Positions 1-8,973 of a stretch of DNA of 64,000 bases are shown one piece after another. Source of the DNA: JBDRKE01 sp043814315 (lineage in GTDB: Bacteria; Omnitrophota; Gorgyraeia; Gygaellales; Profunditerraquicolaceae). The stretch is from positions 33,338 through 97,337 of the forward strand of contig JBDRKE010000005.1 of assembly GCA_043814315.1 (NCBI GenBank), written 5' to 3'. Under the pieces are notes generated by a model. That model was not told the DNA's origin, made no database searches, and saw only the letters and a list, made by a program, of their open reading frames with translations. The position numbers were made by a program, and so were the translations under genes. How positions within the stretch are numbered: the first letter of the stretch is position 1; the number at the start of each line of letters is the position of its first letter.

Positions 1-3000
1 TCTTTGCTTATGAATACATTTTCAATAAATTTAGATATATCCCCACCGGATTCTTTAAAAGCTTTATTTAAAGTGCCGTTGACTGTTTCTTCAATGAAAA
101 GAGCGGGGTCTCCCATAGAAGAATATATCCTCTTGACAGCCGGTAAATAAGGAATTAGCTCCTTATTGAATGCTTGGAATAATGCTAAATTGGACAGAAA
201 TTCAGATTGATTACTGTGTTTTATCAAATATGTTATAAAAATTATGCTAAGCCTGGTATCAAGACGTATTGCGCGCAGCAGACCTTCTTTGAATAAATAA
301 ATTGGCATTTCAGCTAAAAGATAACTAAGCAGCTGTTCTTTAATGCCGGGGTCTATTTTTTCATTCTTTAAGACTTCTTCGGAAAACTTATTGATGAATT
401 CTTCTGTCGTGAGTTTGCTTTTGTCCAATTCTGGGCTTCTAAAGATATCATTAAAAACTCCATTAAGAATGGGCTCGATAAGGAAATCGGGATGCGAAAA
501 ATAACGGTAAAGAATTGTTATTTCCGCTACATAATAGGCAAGGGCGGGGTTCAGTTGTTTTAAGATTGCTTCTAGATTTTTTACCAAAAACCCCGACTGT
601 TTTGACAAAGATGTTATTATGCCTTTCCGGATATCTTTTTCTTCCTGGGGTGCATTTTCAAAAGCGCCCAGTATCAGTTGGAATAAATCAGGTTTATTTG
701 CAATAAGAGTGCCCAGCGCTTTTTTTACTTGGGAATAGATGTTGTAATATTTAGCTACCGCGGCTTTAGTCACCAGTTGTTCGATAAGCTCCTTTTCTTT
801 ACCAGCATAACGCTTAATCAGCCCTTCAGTATTGTTGTCATAGAGAAATAGGTAGAGGGCTACCTCTTCAGAGGCATCGCTAAATTTACGTAATTCCTCT
901 ATGGCTGCTCTATGGCTAGAATCTCCGACGTCGTAAAATAATGTTTTAATGAGCATACTTTCCAAGGTTATCGCATTAATATCACTCTTAGAAATAACCT
1001 TAACGAACGCCATTGGAAGCAAGTCTTTATTTTCATCACTTAGCTGCTCTTTTAGCGCCTTAAGCGTTTTTTGCTGTTCTTCATTCAGCAAATGCTTTGC
1101 AGCCGCATCTCTGATTGTTTCAGAATAACGCTGATAATTTTTTGCATCATCGCCATAGTCTTCATTAATCTCTCCGAGTCTGTCTTTTCCTTTCGTTATT
1201 TCAATTTTTGATTCACTTAAATAAAATTTGTAATTATAGGGGAAATTTTTGGGAGAGGTAAGGTAAATATCAGAATCGTACAAGGTCACCTGCTCTACTT
1301 TTAATTTACCTTCCAGCAAGTTTTTGGCTCGATTGAAATGATATTTCCTGATAAGCTCTTTCCTGTTTGCTATCGTTAAAGAAAGAGTGACTATAACCGC
1401 AATAAGCCCCAGCATGCCGCTTAGCATTTTTGCCATAAGCAGATAATTTTCTTTCTTTTGTGTTTTATGATACTCTGCTTTTTGTAGAAGCGCATCCTCG
1501 ATGGCTTGTCTATTTCTAATTTCTCTGCCGTCGTAAACATGCTTCGCATCTACAAACATCGCCCTATGCCTTCCCCAGATAAAACTGCCCCTCCAATCGG
1601 TTTGAAAACCTGCTTTATCATAGAGGTCTTTAACCGGCACTAGATAGACCTTTTCCGAATGTGCCTCATAGAGCGTATATTTTTCTGCCAGTAGGCTATG
1701 GCGTGTTTTTCGCAATGCCTCGTATTCTTTCTCCCCTTCTTCTTTATCCTTCTTGTCTTTGCCTTTGCGCGACTTCTGCCAGGATTGCTCTTGTTTAATG
1801 TATATTTCTTTTAAATCTTGGGGAAGGTTTTCAATTACAAAACTCTCGTAAGCTTCGTAATTTTGAAATTTTCCATATGTTTTCTTGGCTTTCGTTGTCT
1901 CTTCGGAAGCTTGGACTTTTTGAGGATTTATATTGACGGTGGCTAGTGCTGCAACTGTGCCCAGCCCCCACTTAAGAAAACCCCTGCGGCTGATTTCTTT
2001 GTCAACAATACCAGATTGATCTTTGCCTTGCATTGCCGAAGAGGCGGCTTTTTTCTCCATCGGCGAGCCAACAGTTTCTTGTTTTTCCAGAGGTATATGT
2101 TCTATAACTATGTCTCCTATCTCTGAGGGGCTGCCTATGTCTCCACCTTTAAACGAAATACCGATTATCCTCTCACTATATAGCGGAGGTTCTGGCCTGG
2201 CGGGACTGCCGGCTATAGTTCCGTTCTTGATAGCTCCCATTATCCCCCCTTCGCCTCCAGCTAATGGACTAAACGCAATCCCCCCTGAAAAATAACTCCT
2301 TATGGTCTGGCCAAAGGGAGTAGAAACTGGAACCTTCAGGTCGTACTCCCCCTCTTTGAAGGATCTCTGGTACTCTTTAAAATACGTGCTCTTTGACCAA
2401 GGCGTCTTTGAAGTCAGGCCGTTGAGGTTACCTTTATCAATAAGATAGGAATAGAGGCCACCCTTGCCATAGAGCCTGGCCTTAAACCACTGGGCTAAGA
2501 TTAAAGAGTAGTAAACCTGTCTTAGGGGAGCGTACCTTTTGGCGATGTTAACGTCTTTGGTTAATTTGGGGATAATGGATTCGCGAATAAGTTCGGATGC
2601 GTATTCATTAAGCTCTTTTAGCCGCGGGTCATCAAAGTTGTAAACAGCTGAGCCCTTCAAATAATCCTGCTCCAGCATGACTTTAAGGGTGGCCTTGTAA
2701 ATATAGGCATTGTCCTGTGACTCCCGGATAATAATCTCACCCGGCACAATCCAGGGCCTGGTTAAGGTAGGAATCGTGATATTACTTGTGCCAAAAAGCT
2801 CCTCTGCCTTTTGATAAAGCTTCTCCCAATAAACCTTGCCTTCGGGTGTTTGCGGCGAAGTGAACTTAGCCGTGTCTTTCTTAAGCTGCAGGTCTGCCTC
2901 CAGGAGGATTTTACCCGCATCCGTCCTGGCTAAGGCGTCGTCAATGACCTGGTCTTCTGAGTCAGGCCGAAGATTCACCCAGAAGCTGTCATTGGGAAGA

Positions 3001-3296
3001 TTTATTCCCACAAAGAAATAGTTAAGCAGGGTGCGCGTTGAAACTTCAACATCTTGCTCTTTAATATTTTTTAAGTCTCCCCTGTCCAGGAGGAGCTTGA
3101 AATTATTATTGAGATTATCGTAGGAAAGGTAGCGTAAATGCAGGGGCCGAAATTTATCCGGGATGAAGGAACTACGCAGCTGCGCGATATGGCCTGAGAT
3201 ATCCAATTGCCCGGCAACCTGGGCAAAACCCGATTGCTCAAAGACAAAACAGAAACAAAGCAGAAGTGAAAAAAACCTTAGAATCTTCTTCGACAT
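1..3296 (-). CDS. Very large exported/membrane protein of unknown function (C-terminus beyond window)
   Basis: The ATG is at 3294-3296 and the frame stays open to the window edge, giving at least 1098 residues; no stop is seen. It begins with a Sec-type signal peptide (MSKKILRFFSLLLCFCF, then FAQ). A globular region follows to about residue 390, then a Gly/Pro/Ile-rich low-complexity stretch to about residue 430. Residues 436-442 read SRRGFLK, a perfect twin-arginine motif followed by a hydrophobic run ending VQA. A clear transmembrane helix lies near residues 618-640, and the rest is helical and rich in Lys, Glu and Leu, like a repeat scaffold. I do not recognise a named family; large proteins with this kind of start are common in Omnitrophota genomes. 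It may be two exported proteins fused into one; an in-frame Met at 2031-2033 could start the second half. Confidence 0.75.
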   Translation of the reverse strand, partial: MSKKILRFFSLLLCFCFVFEQSGFAQVAGQLDISGHIAQLRSSFIPDKFRPLHLRYLSYDNLNNNFKLLLDRGDLKNIKEQDVEVSTRTLLNYFFVGINLPNDSFWVNLRPDSEDQVIDDALARTDAGKILLEADLQLKKDTAKFTSPQTPEGKVYWEKLYQKAEELFGTSNITIPTLTRPWIVPGEIIIRESQDNAYIYKATLKVMLEQDYLKGSAVYNFDDPRLKELNEYASELIRESIIPKLTKDVNIAKRYAPLRQVYYSLILAQWFKARLYGKGGLYSYLIDKGNLNGLTSKTPWSKSTYFKEYQRSFKEGEYDLKVPVSTPFGQTIRSYFSGGIAFSPLAGGEGGIMGAIKNGTIAGSPARPEPPLYSERIIGISFKGGDIGSPSEIGDIVIEHIPLEKQETVGSPMEKKAASSAMQGKDQSGIVDKEISRRGFLKWGLGTVAALATVNINPQKVQASEETTKAKKTYGKFQNYEAYESFVIENLPQDLKEIYIKQEQSWQKSRKGKDKKDKEEGEKEYEALRKTRHSLLAEKYTLYEAHSEKVYLVPVKDLYDKAGFQTDWRGSFIWGRHRAMFVDAKHVYDGREIRNRQAIEDALLQKAEYHKTQKKENYLLMAKMLSGMLGLIAVIVTLSLTIANRKELIRKYHFNRAKNLLEGKLKVEQVTLYDSDIYLTSPKNFPYNYKFYLSESKIEITKGKDRLGEINEDYGDDAKNYQRYSETIRDAAAKHLLNEEQQKTLKALKEQLSDENKDLLPMAFVKVISKSDINAITLESMLIKTLFYDVGDSSHRAAIEELRKFSDASEEVALYLFLYDNNTEGLIKRYAGKEKELIEQLVTKAAVAKYYNIYSQVKKALGTLIANKPDLFQLILGAFENAPQEEKDIRKGIITSLSKQSGFLVKNLEAILKQLNPALAYYVAEITILYRYFSHPDFLIEPILNGVFNDIFRSPELDKSKLTTEEFINKFSEEVLKNEKIDPGIKEQLLSYLLAEMPIYLFKEGLLRAIRLDTRLSIIFITYLIKHSNQSEFLSNLALFQAFNKELIPYLPAVKRIYSSMGDPALFIEETVNGTLNKAFKESGGDISKFIENVFISK

Positions 3297-3456
3297 ACTT
3301 TGATTAGGTGGAGATTGCGGTCTATCAGCCTTATTGCTTTAAGTTTACTATATAGGTAAGGAATTTCAAGGTTTATATGGGGATTTTAGGAAAGCGCTTT
3401 CAAGCCTTAAGGATTCTTTAAGGTGGGGTCGTGGTGCTGGGTTGTTTCAGCAAGAC
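3297..3456. other. Short gene-free stretch between the large exported protein and the MNT/HEPN operon
   Basis: 160 bases with no ORF. I see no convincing promoter with proper spacing for the large minus-strand gene, and no strong terminator for the MNT/HEPN operon whose last gene ends at 3457. Confidence 0.4.
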
Positions 3457-3693
3457 CTATTTCTTCACCCATTTCATAAATTCTAACTTCTTCCAGCAGG
3501 CTTCACAGAAATCCAGGTCTGCATAGTTAACCCAAGATTCCTTTCTTGTTTCCTTGGTCCTAAAATTCTTGCCTTTATAAACCACTAATCTACTAAAAGA
3601 AGCGCCTGGGACAGTGTAGTCAATTTCACCAATTGAATAATAAGGCTCTTTTTCTAATATCTTTTTGCAGCTATCGCATTTTCTAGTAGTCAT
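3457..3693 (-). CDS. Small two-CxxC zinc-ribbon-like protein, third gene of the MNT/HEPN operon
   Basis: 78 residues. CDSC near the N-terminus and CEAC near the C-terminus form a probable four-cysteine zinc site; between them is a basic, polar middle segment. It overlaps the upstream HEPN gene by 11 bases, so it is co-transcribed and probably translationally coupled. I do not recognise a family. Context suggests an accessory protein of the toxin-antitoxin pair, but an unrelated passenger is possible. It ends at a lysine-rich tail (KWVKK). Confidence 0.7.
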   Translation of the reverse strand: MTTRKCDSCKKILEKEPYYSIGEIDYTVPGASFSRLVVYKGKNFRTKETRKESWVNYADLDFCEACWKKLEFMKWVKK

Positions 3694-4135
3694 GATTTTC
3701 TCCTTGCTCTTTTAAAAGTATCTGTTTTGCGGCCTTGAGGAACCTCTTTGCGCTTTCGATAACCGCCTGAGCCCCTTCCTGGGAAAATTTTCGTCGGTAA
3801 TCAGCGTCTTCTCGCAGGATCATAGAATTGTTGAAATCTTCGGCTAACTTAGGGTCTAATTTCTTCTCCCGGACAAAAAAGGCCCTTATCGCAAGGTAAA
3901 GACAGTAATGGCCCTTTTCGCGGTAGCCACGAGAATAAAGTAATGCCCTGGCAGAATGAAACATAGAGTAGTAACCTTTGATGGTAGCCCATTTAAAGTT
4001 TCCTTGATCATAATCTTCCTCAGCTGATTTAAGGTCTTCTTTAGCATCTTCGAGTTCAAGGCTCACCAATTGCCTTGCTGGTTCAAAAGGAAAGATTTTC
4101 TTTTTTTCAATGCACTCTTTAAAGGATAGCTTCAT
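3683..4135 (-). CDS. HEPN-domain protein, probable toxin (HepT-like) of a MNT/HEPN pair
   Basis: 150 residues, all-helical. The central block YYSMFHSARALLYSRGYREK with the following GHY is the hallmark of the PF05168 HEPN family, and it gives an R-x6-H spacing (Arg of SRGY to the His after EKG) compatible with the R-x4-6-H RNase motif. HEPN proteins paired with MNT nucleotidyltransferases act as RNases that the partner neutralises by covalent nucleotide addition; that role is taken from family knowledge. The gene starts inside the end of the MNT gene (17-base overlap) and overlaps the zinc-ribbon gene downstream. Whether this member is an active toxin cannot be read from sequence. Confidence 0.85.
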   Translation of the reverse strand: MKLSFKECIEKKKIFPFEPARQLVSLELEDAKEDLKSAEEDYDQGNFKWATIKGYYSMFHSARALLYSRGYREKGHYCLYLAIRAFFVREKKLDPKLAEDFNNSMILREDADYRRKFSQEGAQAVIESAKRFLKAAKQILLKEQGENHDY

Positions 4136-4685
4136 TTATCTCCCTTTCCCAAAGGACCTTGCCCTTTTCTACCTGCTCAAGAAACACCTTGCCTTGCCTA
4201 TCTCTTTTTAAAAGCTCCTCTGGACTGTTTATGATCGGCTGTATCTTGCGTTTGTAGAGTTTAGTAGAATAGGAGAATTTATTGGCTAGGAACAGCACCT
4301 TTTCTTTTTCAGAGCTAACAATAAAGAGGTCAATGTCGCTATCTTCGACATCATTCCCTTGAGCCCAGCTGCCAAAGAGGACTATTTTGTAACTTAACCT
4401 TTTGAGCTTCTCTACTAAAGGCTCAATCAAGAGTAGATTAGCAAGAATCTTGAATTCTTTAAGATAAGGATCGGCCTTATTAATAGAATAGAAATACATC
4501 CGGCCATTTTGCTTGCGGTTGATAAGGCTAGCTCGATACAGACGAACTAAGGTGTAGTGGGTCGAACTCGGACTTAAGCCTATCTTTCGACTAATCTCTC
4601 TCTCATAGAAAGACTGACTCGGATTAAGAACGAAGAATCTTAAAATCTTCTGATAATTAGTGGAAATAAGATATGTGTTAATCAT
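4119..4685 (-). CDS. Winged-helix + MNT nucleotidyltransferase, probable antitoxin (MntA-like)
   Basis: 188 residues. Residues 1-75 form a winged helix (SFYEREISRKIGLSPSSTHY recognition region). Residues 98-120 carry the nucleotidyltransferase signature GSWAQGN...SDIDLF, with GS and the two metal-binding Asp residues intact. MNT partners of HEPN toxins add nucleotides to the toxin and block it. The fused DNA-binding domain suggests it also represses its own operon; an inverted repeat sits exactly at its start codon and -10 box. First gene of a three-gene, overlapping operon. A plain regulatory nucleotidyltransferase not linked to toxin control is a less likely alternative. Confidence 0.88.
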   Translation of the reverse strand: MINTYLISTNYQKILRFFVLNPSQSFYEREISRKIGLSPSSTHYTLVRLYRASLINRKQNGRMYFYSINKADPYLKEFKILANLLLIEPLVEKLKRLSYKIVLFGSWAQGNDVEDSDIDLFIVSSEKEKVLFLANKFSYSTKLYKRKIQPIINSPEELLKRDRQGKVFLEQVEKGKVLWEREINEAIL

Positions 4686-4751
4686 TGCTCAATGGTTTGA
4701 ACTCATGCTCTTTTTATTGAGCAATGTAACATAATTAAGGTCACTTGTCAA
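4684..4751 (-). promoter_or_regulatory. Promoter and operator of the MNT/HEPN operon
   Basis: On the minus strand TTGACA (4746-4751) and TACATT (4723-4728) are separated by 17 bases. A perfect 10-base inverted repeat, ATTGCTCAAT at 4684-4693 and ATTGAGCAAT at 4716-4725, overlaps the -10 box on one side and the start codon on the other. This is the layout expected for autorepression by the winged-helix domain of the first gene product. Confidence 0.7.
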
Positions 4752-4782
4752 CAATTTTCTAAACTCAAATTTTTCTATCCGT

Positions 4783-5436
4783 TTAAATTATAACTACAAA
4801 CTCTCCGCGAACTTTTTGATTCTTTAGCTGCGCTAGTATGTCCCTGGCGCTGCCGCGTTTTACCTCTTCAAATTTTTTGGTCAACTCCCTGGCGCAGACG
4901 ACGGGCTTATCCCCAAAAACCTCCTGGATATCCTCCAGGGTCTTTATAATGCGGTGGCAGGATTCATAAAACACAAGCGTGGATTTGAGGCCGGCTAATG
5001 CCTTAAGGCGGTTTTTTCTCGCCAAAGGCCTGTTGGGCAAAAACCCTTCAAAGATAAATTCGTGCGCGGGCTTACCTGAAAGCACCAAAGCATTTACAAA
5101 AGCAGTAGCCCCGGGGATCACGGTCATTCCGATATTGTTCTTTATAGCTAAATTAATGAGATTGTAGCCGGGGTCCAGGATCCCGGGAGTGCCGGCATCC
5201 GAAACCAGGGCAATGTCTTTGCCTTCCTTTAAAAGGCCAAGCAGATACTCACCCTTGGTAAATCTATTGTGCTGAAAGAAACTGGTGGTAGGGGTTTTTA
5301 TCCCGTAGTGACCAAGCAGGATCTTCGTGTGGCGCGTATCCTCGCAGGCAATCAAATCAACGGATTCTAACACCTCAATAGCGCGAAAAGTTATATCCTT
5401 TAGGTTGCCTATGGGGGTGGAGACGATGTATAACAT
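4783..5436 (-). CDS. rsmI: 16S rRNA (cytidine1402-2'-O)-methyltransferase RsmI
   Basis: 217 residues from ATG 5434-5436 (MLYIVSTPIGNL is the canonical RsmI start). An in-frame extension to 5493 would read through a palindromic repeat and is rejected. The tetrapyrrole-methylase fold is complete: TPIGNL, CEDTRHT, SDAGTPGI, PGA, and FYESCHR. It methylates the ribose of C1402 in the ribosomal P site using SAM. The protein stops at GEFVVII, so it lacks the roughly 50-60 residue C-terminal extension of E. coli RsmI (286 residues). It lies downstream of glmS with a repeat spacer between them. Confidence 0.93.
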   Translation of the reverse strand: MLYIVSTPIGNLKDITFRAIEVLESVDLIACEDTRHTKILLGHYGIKTPTTSFFQHNRFTKGEYLLGLLKEGKDIALVSDAGTPGILDPGYNLINLAIKNNIGMTVIPGATAFVNALVLSGKPAHEFIFEGFLPNRPLARKNRLKALAGLKSTLVFYESCHRIIKTLEDIQEVFGDKPVVCARELTKKFEEVKRGSARDILAQLKNQKVRGEFVVII

Positions 5437-5527
5437 AATAAATCCAAATATCAAAGCACAAAATTCAAAATAACCACAAAATCCAAAATCCAAAACAGGA
5501 AATCTTTTGTTTTGAAATTTGAATTTT
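5437..5527. repeat. Family A A/T-rich palindromic repeat
   Basis: Spacer between rsmI and glmS made of CAAATCC/CAAAATTC-like units on one arm and TTTTGAAATTTGAATTTT on the other. The same units recur near 12.8, 30.1, 31.5, 48.5, 53.4, 54.1, 54.8 and 55.3 kb. It can fold into a long imperfect hairpin. Confidence 0.6.
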
Positions 5528-7364
5528 ATTCCACCGTTACTGACTTAGCCAAATTACGCGGCTGGTCCACATCACAGCCTCGTTTTACGGCGATATGGTA
5601 GGCCAAGAGCTGCAGGGGCAGCACAACTGTCAAAGGAGAAAAGAACTCATCTATTTTGGGTATATAGATAACCTCGGGCGTCAATTCTTTTATGGTCTTA
5701 TCGCCCTCGTTGGCGATAGCGATGATCTTGCCCCGGCGGCTATGAATCTCCTGGATATTAGAAATCATCTTTTCGTAAATCCTGGATTCTACGGCAATGC
5801 ACACCACGGCCCGGTATTCATCGATAAGGGCGATAGGCCCGTGCTTCATCTCTCCGGCGGCATAACCCTCGGCGGGGATATAGGAAATCTCTTTGAGTTT
5901 CAACGCCCCCTCTAACGCCGAGGGGTAATTGACATTCCTTCCTAAGAACAGAAATGAACCGAAGTGCGAATGCCGATGGGCCAGCCTTGCGATAGCGCCT
6001 TGCCCCTTTAAGATCTCCTCCTGCAACTTAGGAATCTTTCTTAATTCCCTGATGTATTTGCTTATTTTATCCTGGGGCAAGGCCTTTTTTATGCCGCTTA
6101 AATAAAACGCAAAGATGTAAAGCGCAATAAGCTGGGCGGTATAAGCCTTGGTGGAGGCCACGCCGATTTCAGGGCCTGCGTGCGTGTAGATGATACCGTC
6201 GGATTCCCTTGTAAGGGTGGAGCCCAGGACATTGCAGATGGAAAGTATGGGCGCCCCGCGCTTCTTGGCCTCCCTAACCCCGGCCAGGGTATCTGCTGTC
6301 TCTCCGGACTGGCTGATGGCAATCACCAGGGTGTCTTTATCAATTAAAAGGTCGCGGTATCTAAATTCGCTTGAGACCTCAACCGCTGTTGGTATAGCAC
6401 AGATGGATTCCAAAATATATTTTCCCACTAATCCTGCGTGATAAGCGGTGCCGCAGGCCACAATAGAGATATTTTTTATATCCTTGAGCCTGCTTTCAGG
6501 GATATGCTGCTCTTCAAAGGCTATTGCATGAGTATCTTTTTGTATCCTTTGGCGTAAGAGGTTTTCTATGATGGCGGGCTGCTCATTGATCTCCTTAAGC
6601 ATAAAGTGCTTGTAGCCCTGTTTCTGGGCTGAGGCAATATCCCAATGAATGCGCGTGCTCTTTTTCTGCAGCTGCTTGCCACCCAGATCGCTGATTTTAA
6701 CGCCACCGCGCGTTAAAACAACCATTTCGCATTCATCCAAGAATATAATGTCCTTGGTGCATTCTAAAATGGCAGGAACGTCTGAGGCAATGAAATTTTC
6801 TCCTTTTCCCAGGCCGACAATGAGAGGGCTGCCTAATCGGGCGCCCACGAGTTTATCCGGTTCTCTTTTGGAGATAACCCCTATAGCAAAGGAGCCTTCT
6901 AATTTAGAAACCGCCTTTCTAACTGCTTCTTCTAAACTGCAATTCTTAAAAAACTTCTCAATAAGATGCACAATAACCTCAGTATCAGTTTGACTGACAA
7001 ATTTATGGCCTTCTTTAATCAGGCCCTCTTTCAACTTAGCGTAATTCTCGATGATTCCGTTGTGCACAACCGCGATTTCGCCTTTACAATCAAGGTGAGG
7101 GTGGGCATTTATTTGATTAGGAGCTCCGTGTGTAGCCCATCTATTATGTGAAATCCCTAATCTTCCTACAAGGGGGTTTTTCTCTAAGATATGCTCTAGG
7201 TCTTTTATTTTCCCCGGAAGCTTACGGACTGAAAGCGCGTTTTTATTTGCTGACAGAACACACATTCCGCTAGAATCATAACCGCGATACTCCAGGCGCC
7301 TGAGCCCATTTAAAAGAATGGGCTGCGCTTCCTTCTCGCCAATATAACCAATTATTCCGCACAT
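5526..7364 (-). CDS. glmS: Glutamine-fructose-6-phosphate aminotransferase (isomerizing)
   Basis: 612 residues, normal family length. The N-terminal class II glutaminase starts MCGIIGYIG, with Cys2 as the nucleophile once Met is removed, followed by RWATHG and HNGIIEN. Two SIS domains follow (ISQSGETADT, THAGPEIGVASTKAYT), and the protein ends DQPRNLAKSVTVE as in known GlmS. It makes glucosamine-6-phosphate, the entry point for peptidoglycan and LPS precursors. No ribozyme-like leader was recognised in the 41 bases before the start. It lies downstream of a GT-C transferase gene on the same strand, a plausible cell-envelope association. Confidence 0.97.
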   Translation of the reverse strand: MCGIIGYIGEKEAQPILLNGLRRLEYRGYDSSGMCVLSANKNALSVRKLPGKIKDLEHILEKNPLVGRLGISHNRWATHGAPNQINAHPHLDCKGEIAVVHNGIIENYAKLKEGLIKEGHKFVSQTDTEVIVHLIEKFFKNCSLEEAVRKAVSKLEGSFAIGVISKREPDKLVGARLGSPLIVGLGKGENFIASDVPAILECTKDIIFLDECEMVVLTRGGVKISDLGGKQLQKKSTRIHWDIASAQKQGYKHFMLKEINEQPAIIENLLRQRIQKDTHAIAFEEQHIPESRLKDIKNISIVACGTAYHAGLVGKYILESICAIPTAVEVSSEFRYRDLLIDKDTLVIAISQSGETADTLAGVREAKKRGAPILSICNVLGSTLTRESDGIIYTHAGPEIGVASTKAYTAQLIALYIFAFYLSGIKKALPQDKISKYIRELRKIPKLQEEILKGQGAIARLAHRHSHFGSFLFLGRNVNYPSALEGALKLKEISYIPAEGYAAGEMKHGPIALIDEYRAVVCIAVESRIYEKMISNIQEIHSRRGKIIAIANEGDKTIKELTPEVIYIPKIDEFFSPLTVVLPLQLLAYHIAVKRGCDVDQPRNLAKSVTVE

Positions 7365-7405
7365 AGCTTCATCATGGTAAGGTTTACCCCGGAAAGGACG
7401 AGGGC

Positions 7406-8887
7406 TTACTTTAATCTAAAAATTAATCCCAGGCCGTCTTCCGCCATTACTTCAAATCGAGGATCAGGCCTGATCTGATGAATCAACCCCGAAAAATAAT
7501 TCTTTCCCACGTAGCCGTAGCGCGTGTCAAACTCATCCCGGAGCGCCGCATAAGGATCAGGACTCCTTCCAAAGGCAATATCCCGATACAGATTATATTT
7601 CTTAGAATTCCAGTAATACATGTAAATAGGGTCAAGCGTCACAAAATAGTCGTTTTGAGGATTGACGCCGATTAAGTATTGGGAATCAGACCAGTTGGAA
7701 TGAAAAATCGTCTCCCCTGCCGGAATATTTTGCGCCATCCATGCCCCTACCGCCTGGAAGTGCCCGTTGTAAACCGCTTCTACCTGGGCAAGCTTAGAAA
7801 AAGCGCGATAGGTGCGCGCCCCCATCAAGGCTAACAGCAAGACAACTCCTATCCCTAAACTCCACCTTAACCCCCTGCTTCTCTTCAACGCAGGCAGGCG
7901 CCCTTCCCCTTGCCACCAGTCAGACACATAAGAAGCCAGCGCAATTAATATTAGGGGATAGCCGTGGGTAATGTAGCGCTGAGAAAAAAATGAAAACACA
8001 AAGAAAAAGGCGGCAACAGACATCCAGATGGCTGTTGAGGGCCTCACCTTACTTTTCTGGCTCGCCCCTAAGGATATGAAAAGAATCACTGCGATGATAA
8101 TAAAAGGGTGCTCCAGGATATAGTCCCTCGTGCTGATGGGGAAAAACTCTGCTCCCAGCTCCAGGCCCCATTTCAGCGCAAAGACGGGCACCAGAATGCC
8201 ATTTAAATAAAAGATGAGCAGATTGTTAGGAAAGTTGGGGTGTATTAAAAATCCCAATACAAGACCGAGGGCAACCGCCCGTAAAGAACGCCAGTAAAAT
8301 TCTTTGCTGTTAGCAAAGCGCGCCGATTCCGCGAGCACCGCAAACACAAGCAGATAAGGGCTGGAAACATGGCTGAGCGCGTAAACAACCGTAATAATAA
8401 ATAGCGCTACTTGCTTTTTCAGTATTAAAAAATGGATGAAGAGCAGGGTGAGCCCCATGACCAGAACCATGTTTCTGGCCTGGCTTATAGCCTGCACAAA
8501 TGGAGCCGAACACAAGAACATGAACAAAAAAACAGGAATTAGGTTTTTTGTCGGACAGTAGCGCCTGAGCATCCAAAAATACACCAGATACAAAAAAACA
8601 GTCCACAGGCAGGCACTTATCTTGCCTGCCATAATCATATTGGGCAAAAGAGTGAAAGGGATAAGCGCTACGTGATAGAGAAGGTCTTTATCGGCGAAGT
8701 TTTTGGCAAAGGTAGAGTAGCGGGCCCAGTGGAAATCGTATCTTAGGCCCTTTTCGCGGATGAACTGGGCCATGCGCATATGCAGATACCCGTCTGCTCC
8801 GAAAAGCGTAGCAATCGAAAACTGCGCAACGACCAAAACAGCGATGCTTAACAAAAGAACGGCGGTGAGCGTTATTTTATATGGCAT
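7406..8887 (-). CDS. Multi-pass membrane GT-C-type glycosyltransferase-like protein
   Basis: 493 residues with about ten hydrophobic helices. After the first helix comes GADGYLHMRMAQFIREKG, which resembles the periplasmic acidic motif region (D-G-x-x-H) of GT-C/oligosaccharyltransferase and ArnT-like enzymes. A soluble C-terminal domain starts near residue 370 (GAWMAQNIPAGETIFHSNW), as in STT3/Alg-type proteins. Likely transfers a sugar from a lipid-linked donor at the outer face of the inner membrane; acceptor unknown. Start ATG 8885-8887 lies 9 bases from tRNA-Glu. Function is inferred from topology and motif only. Confidence 0.65.
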   Translation of the reverse strand: MPYKITLTAVLLLSIAVLVVAQFSIATLFGADGYLHMRMAQFIREKGLRYDFHWARYSTFAKNFADKDLLYHVALIPFTLLPNMIMAGKISACLWTVFLYLVYFWMLRRYCPTKNLIPVFLFMFLCSAPFVQAISQARNMVLVMGLTLLFIHFLILKKQVALFIITVVYALSHVSSPYLLVFAVLAESARFANSKEFYWRSLRAVALGLVLGFLIHPNFPNNLLIFYLNGILVPVFALKWGLELGAEFFPISTRDYILEHPFIIIAVILFISLGASQKSKVRPSTAIWMSVAAFFFVFSFFSQRYITHGYPLILIALASYVSDWWQGEGRLPALKRSRGLRWSLGIGVVLLLALMGARTYRAFSKLAQVEAVYNGHFQAVGAWMAQNIPAGETIFHSNWSDSQYLIGVNPQNDYFVTLDPIYMYYWNSKKYNLYRDIAFGRSPDPYAALRDEFDTRYGYVGKNYFSGLIHQIRPDPRFEVMAEDGLGLIFRLK

Positions 8888-8896
8888 ATATTTAAT

Positions 8897-8970
8897 GACC
8901 CCGACGGGATTTGAACCCGTGTCGAGAGCTTGAAAAGCTCTTGTCCTAGACCGGGCTAGACGACGGGGTC
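8897..8970 (-). tRNA. tRNA-Glu (anticodon TTC)
   Basis: 74 nt. Acceptor stem GACCCCG/CGGGGTC, D-arm with GTCTAG, anticodon stem AGAGC/GCTCT with loop TTTTCAA (TTC at 34-36), T-loop TTCAAAT. CCA is not encoded. It sits between gyrA and the GT-C gene, only 3 bases after the gyrA stop, so it may be processed from the gyrA transcript. Confidence 0.95.
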
Positions 8971-8973
8971 ATA

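Noticed and set aside
515..3021. Plus-strand ORFs in the first 3 kb
   Set aside because: All are antisense shadows of the large exported protein, whose frame is continuous.
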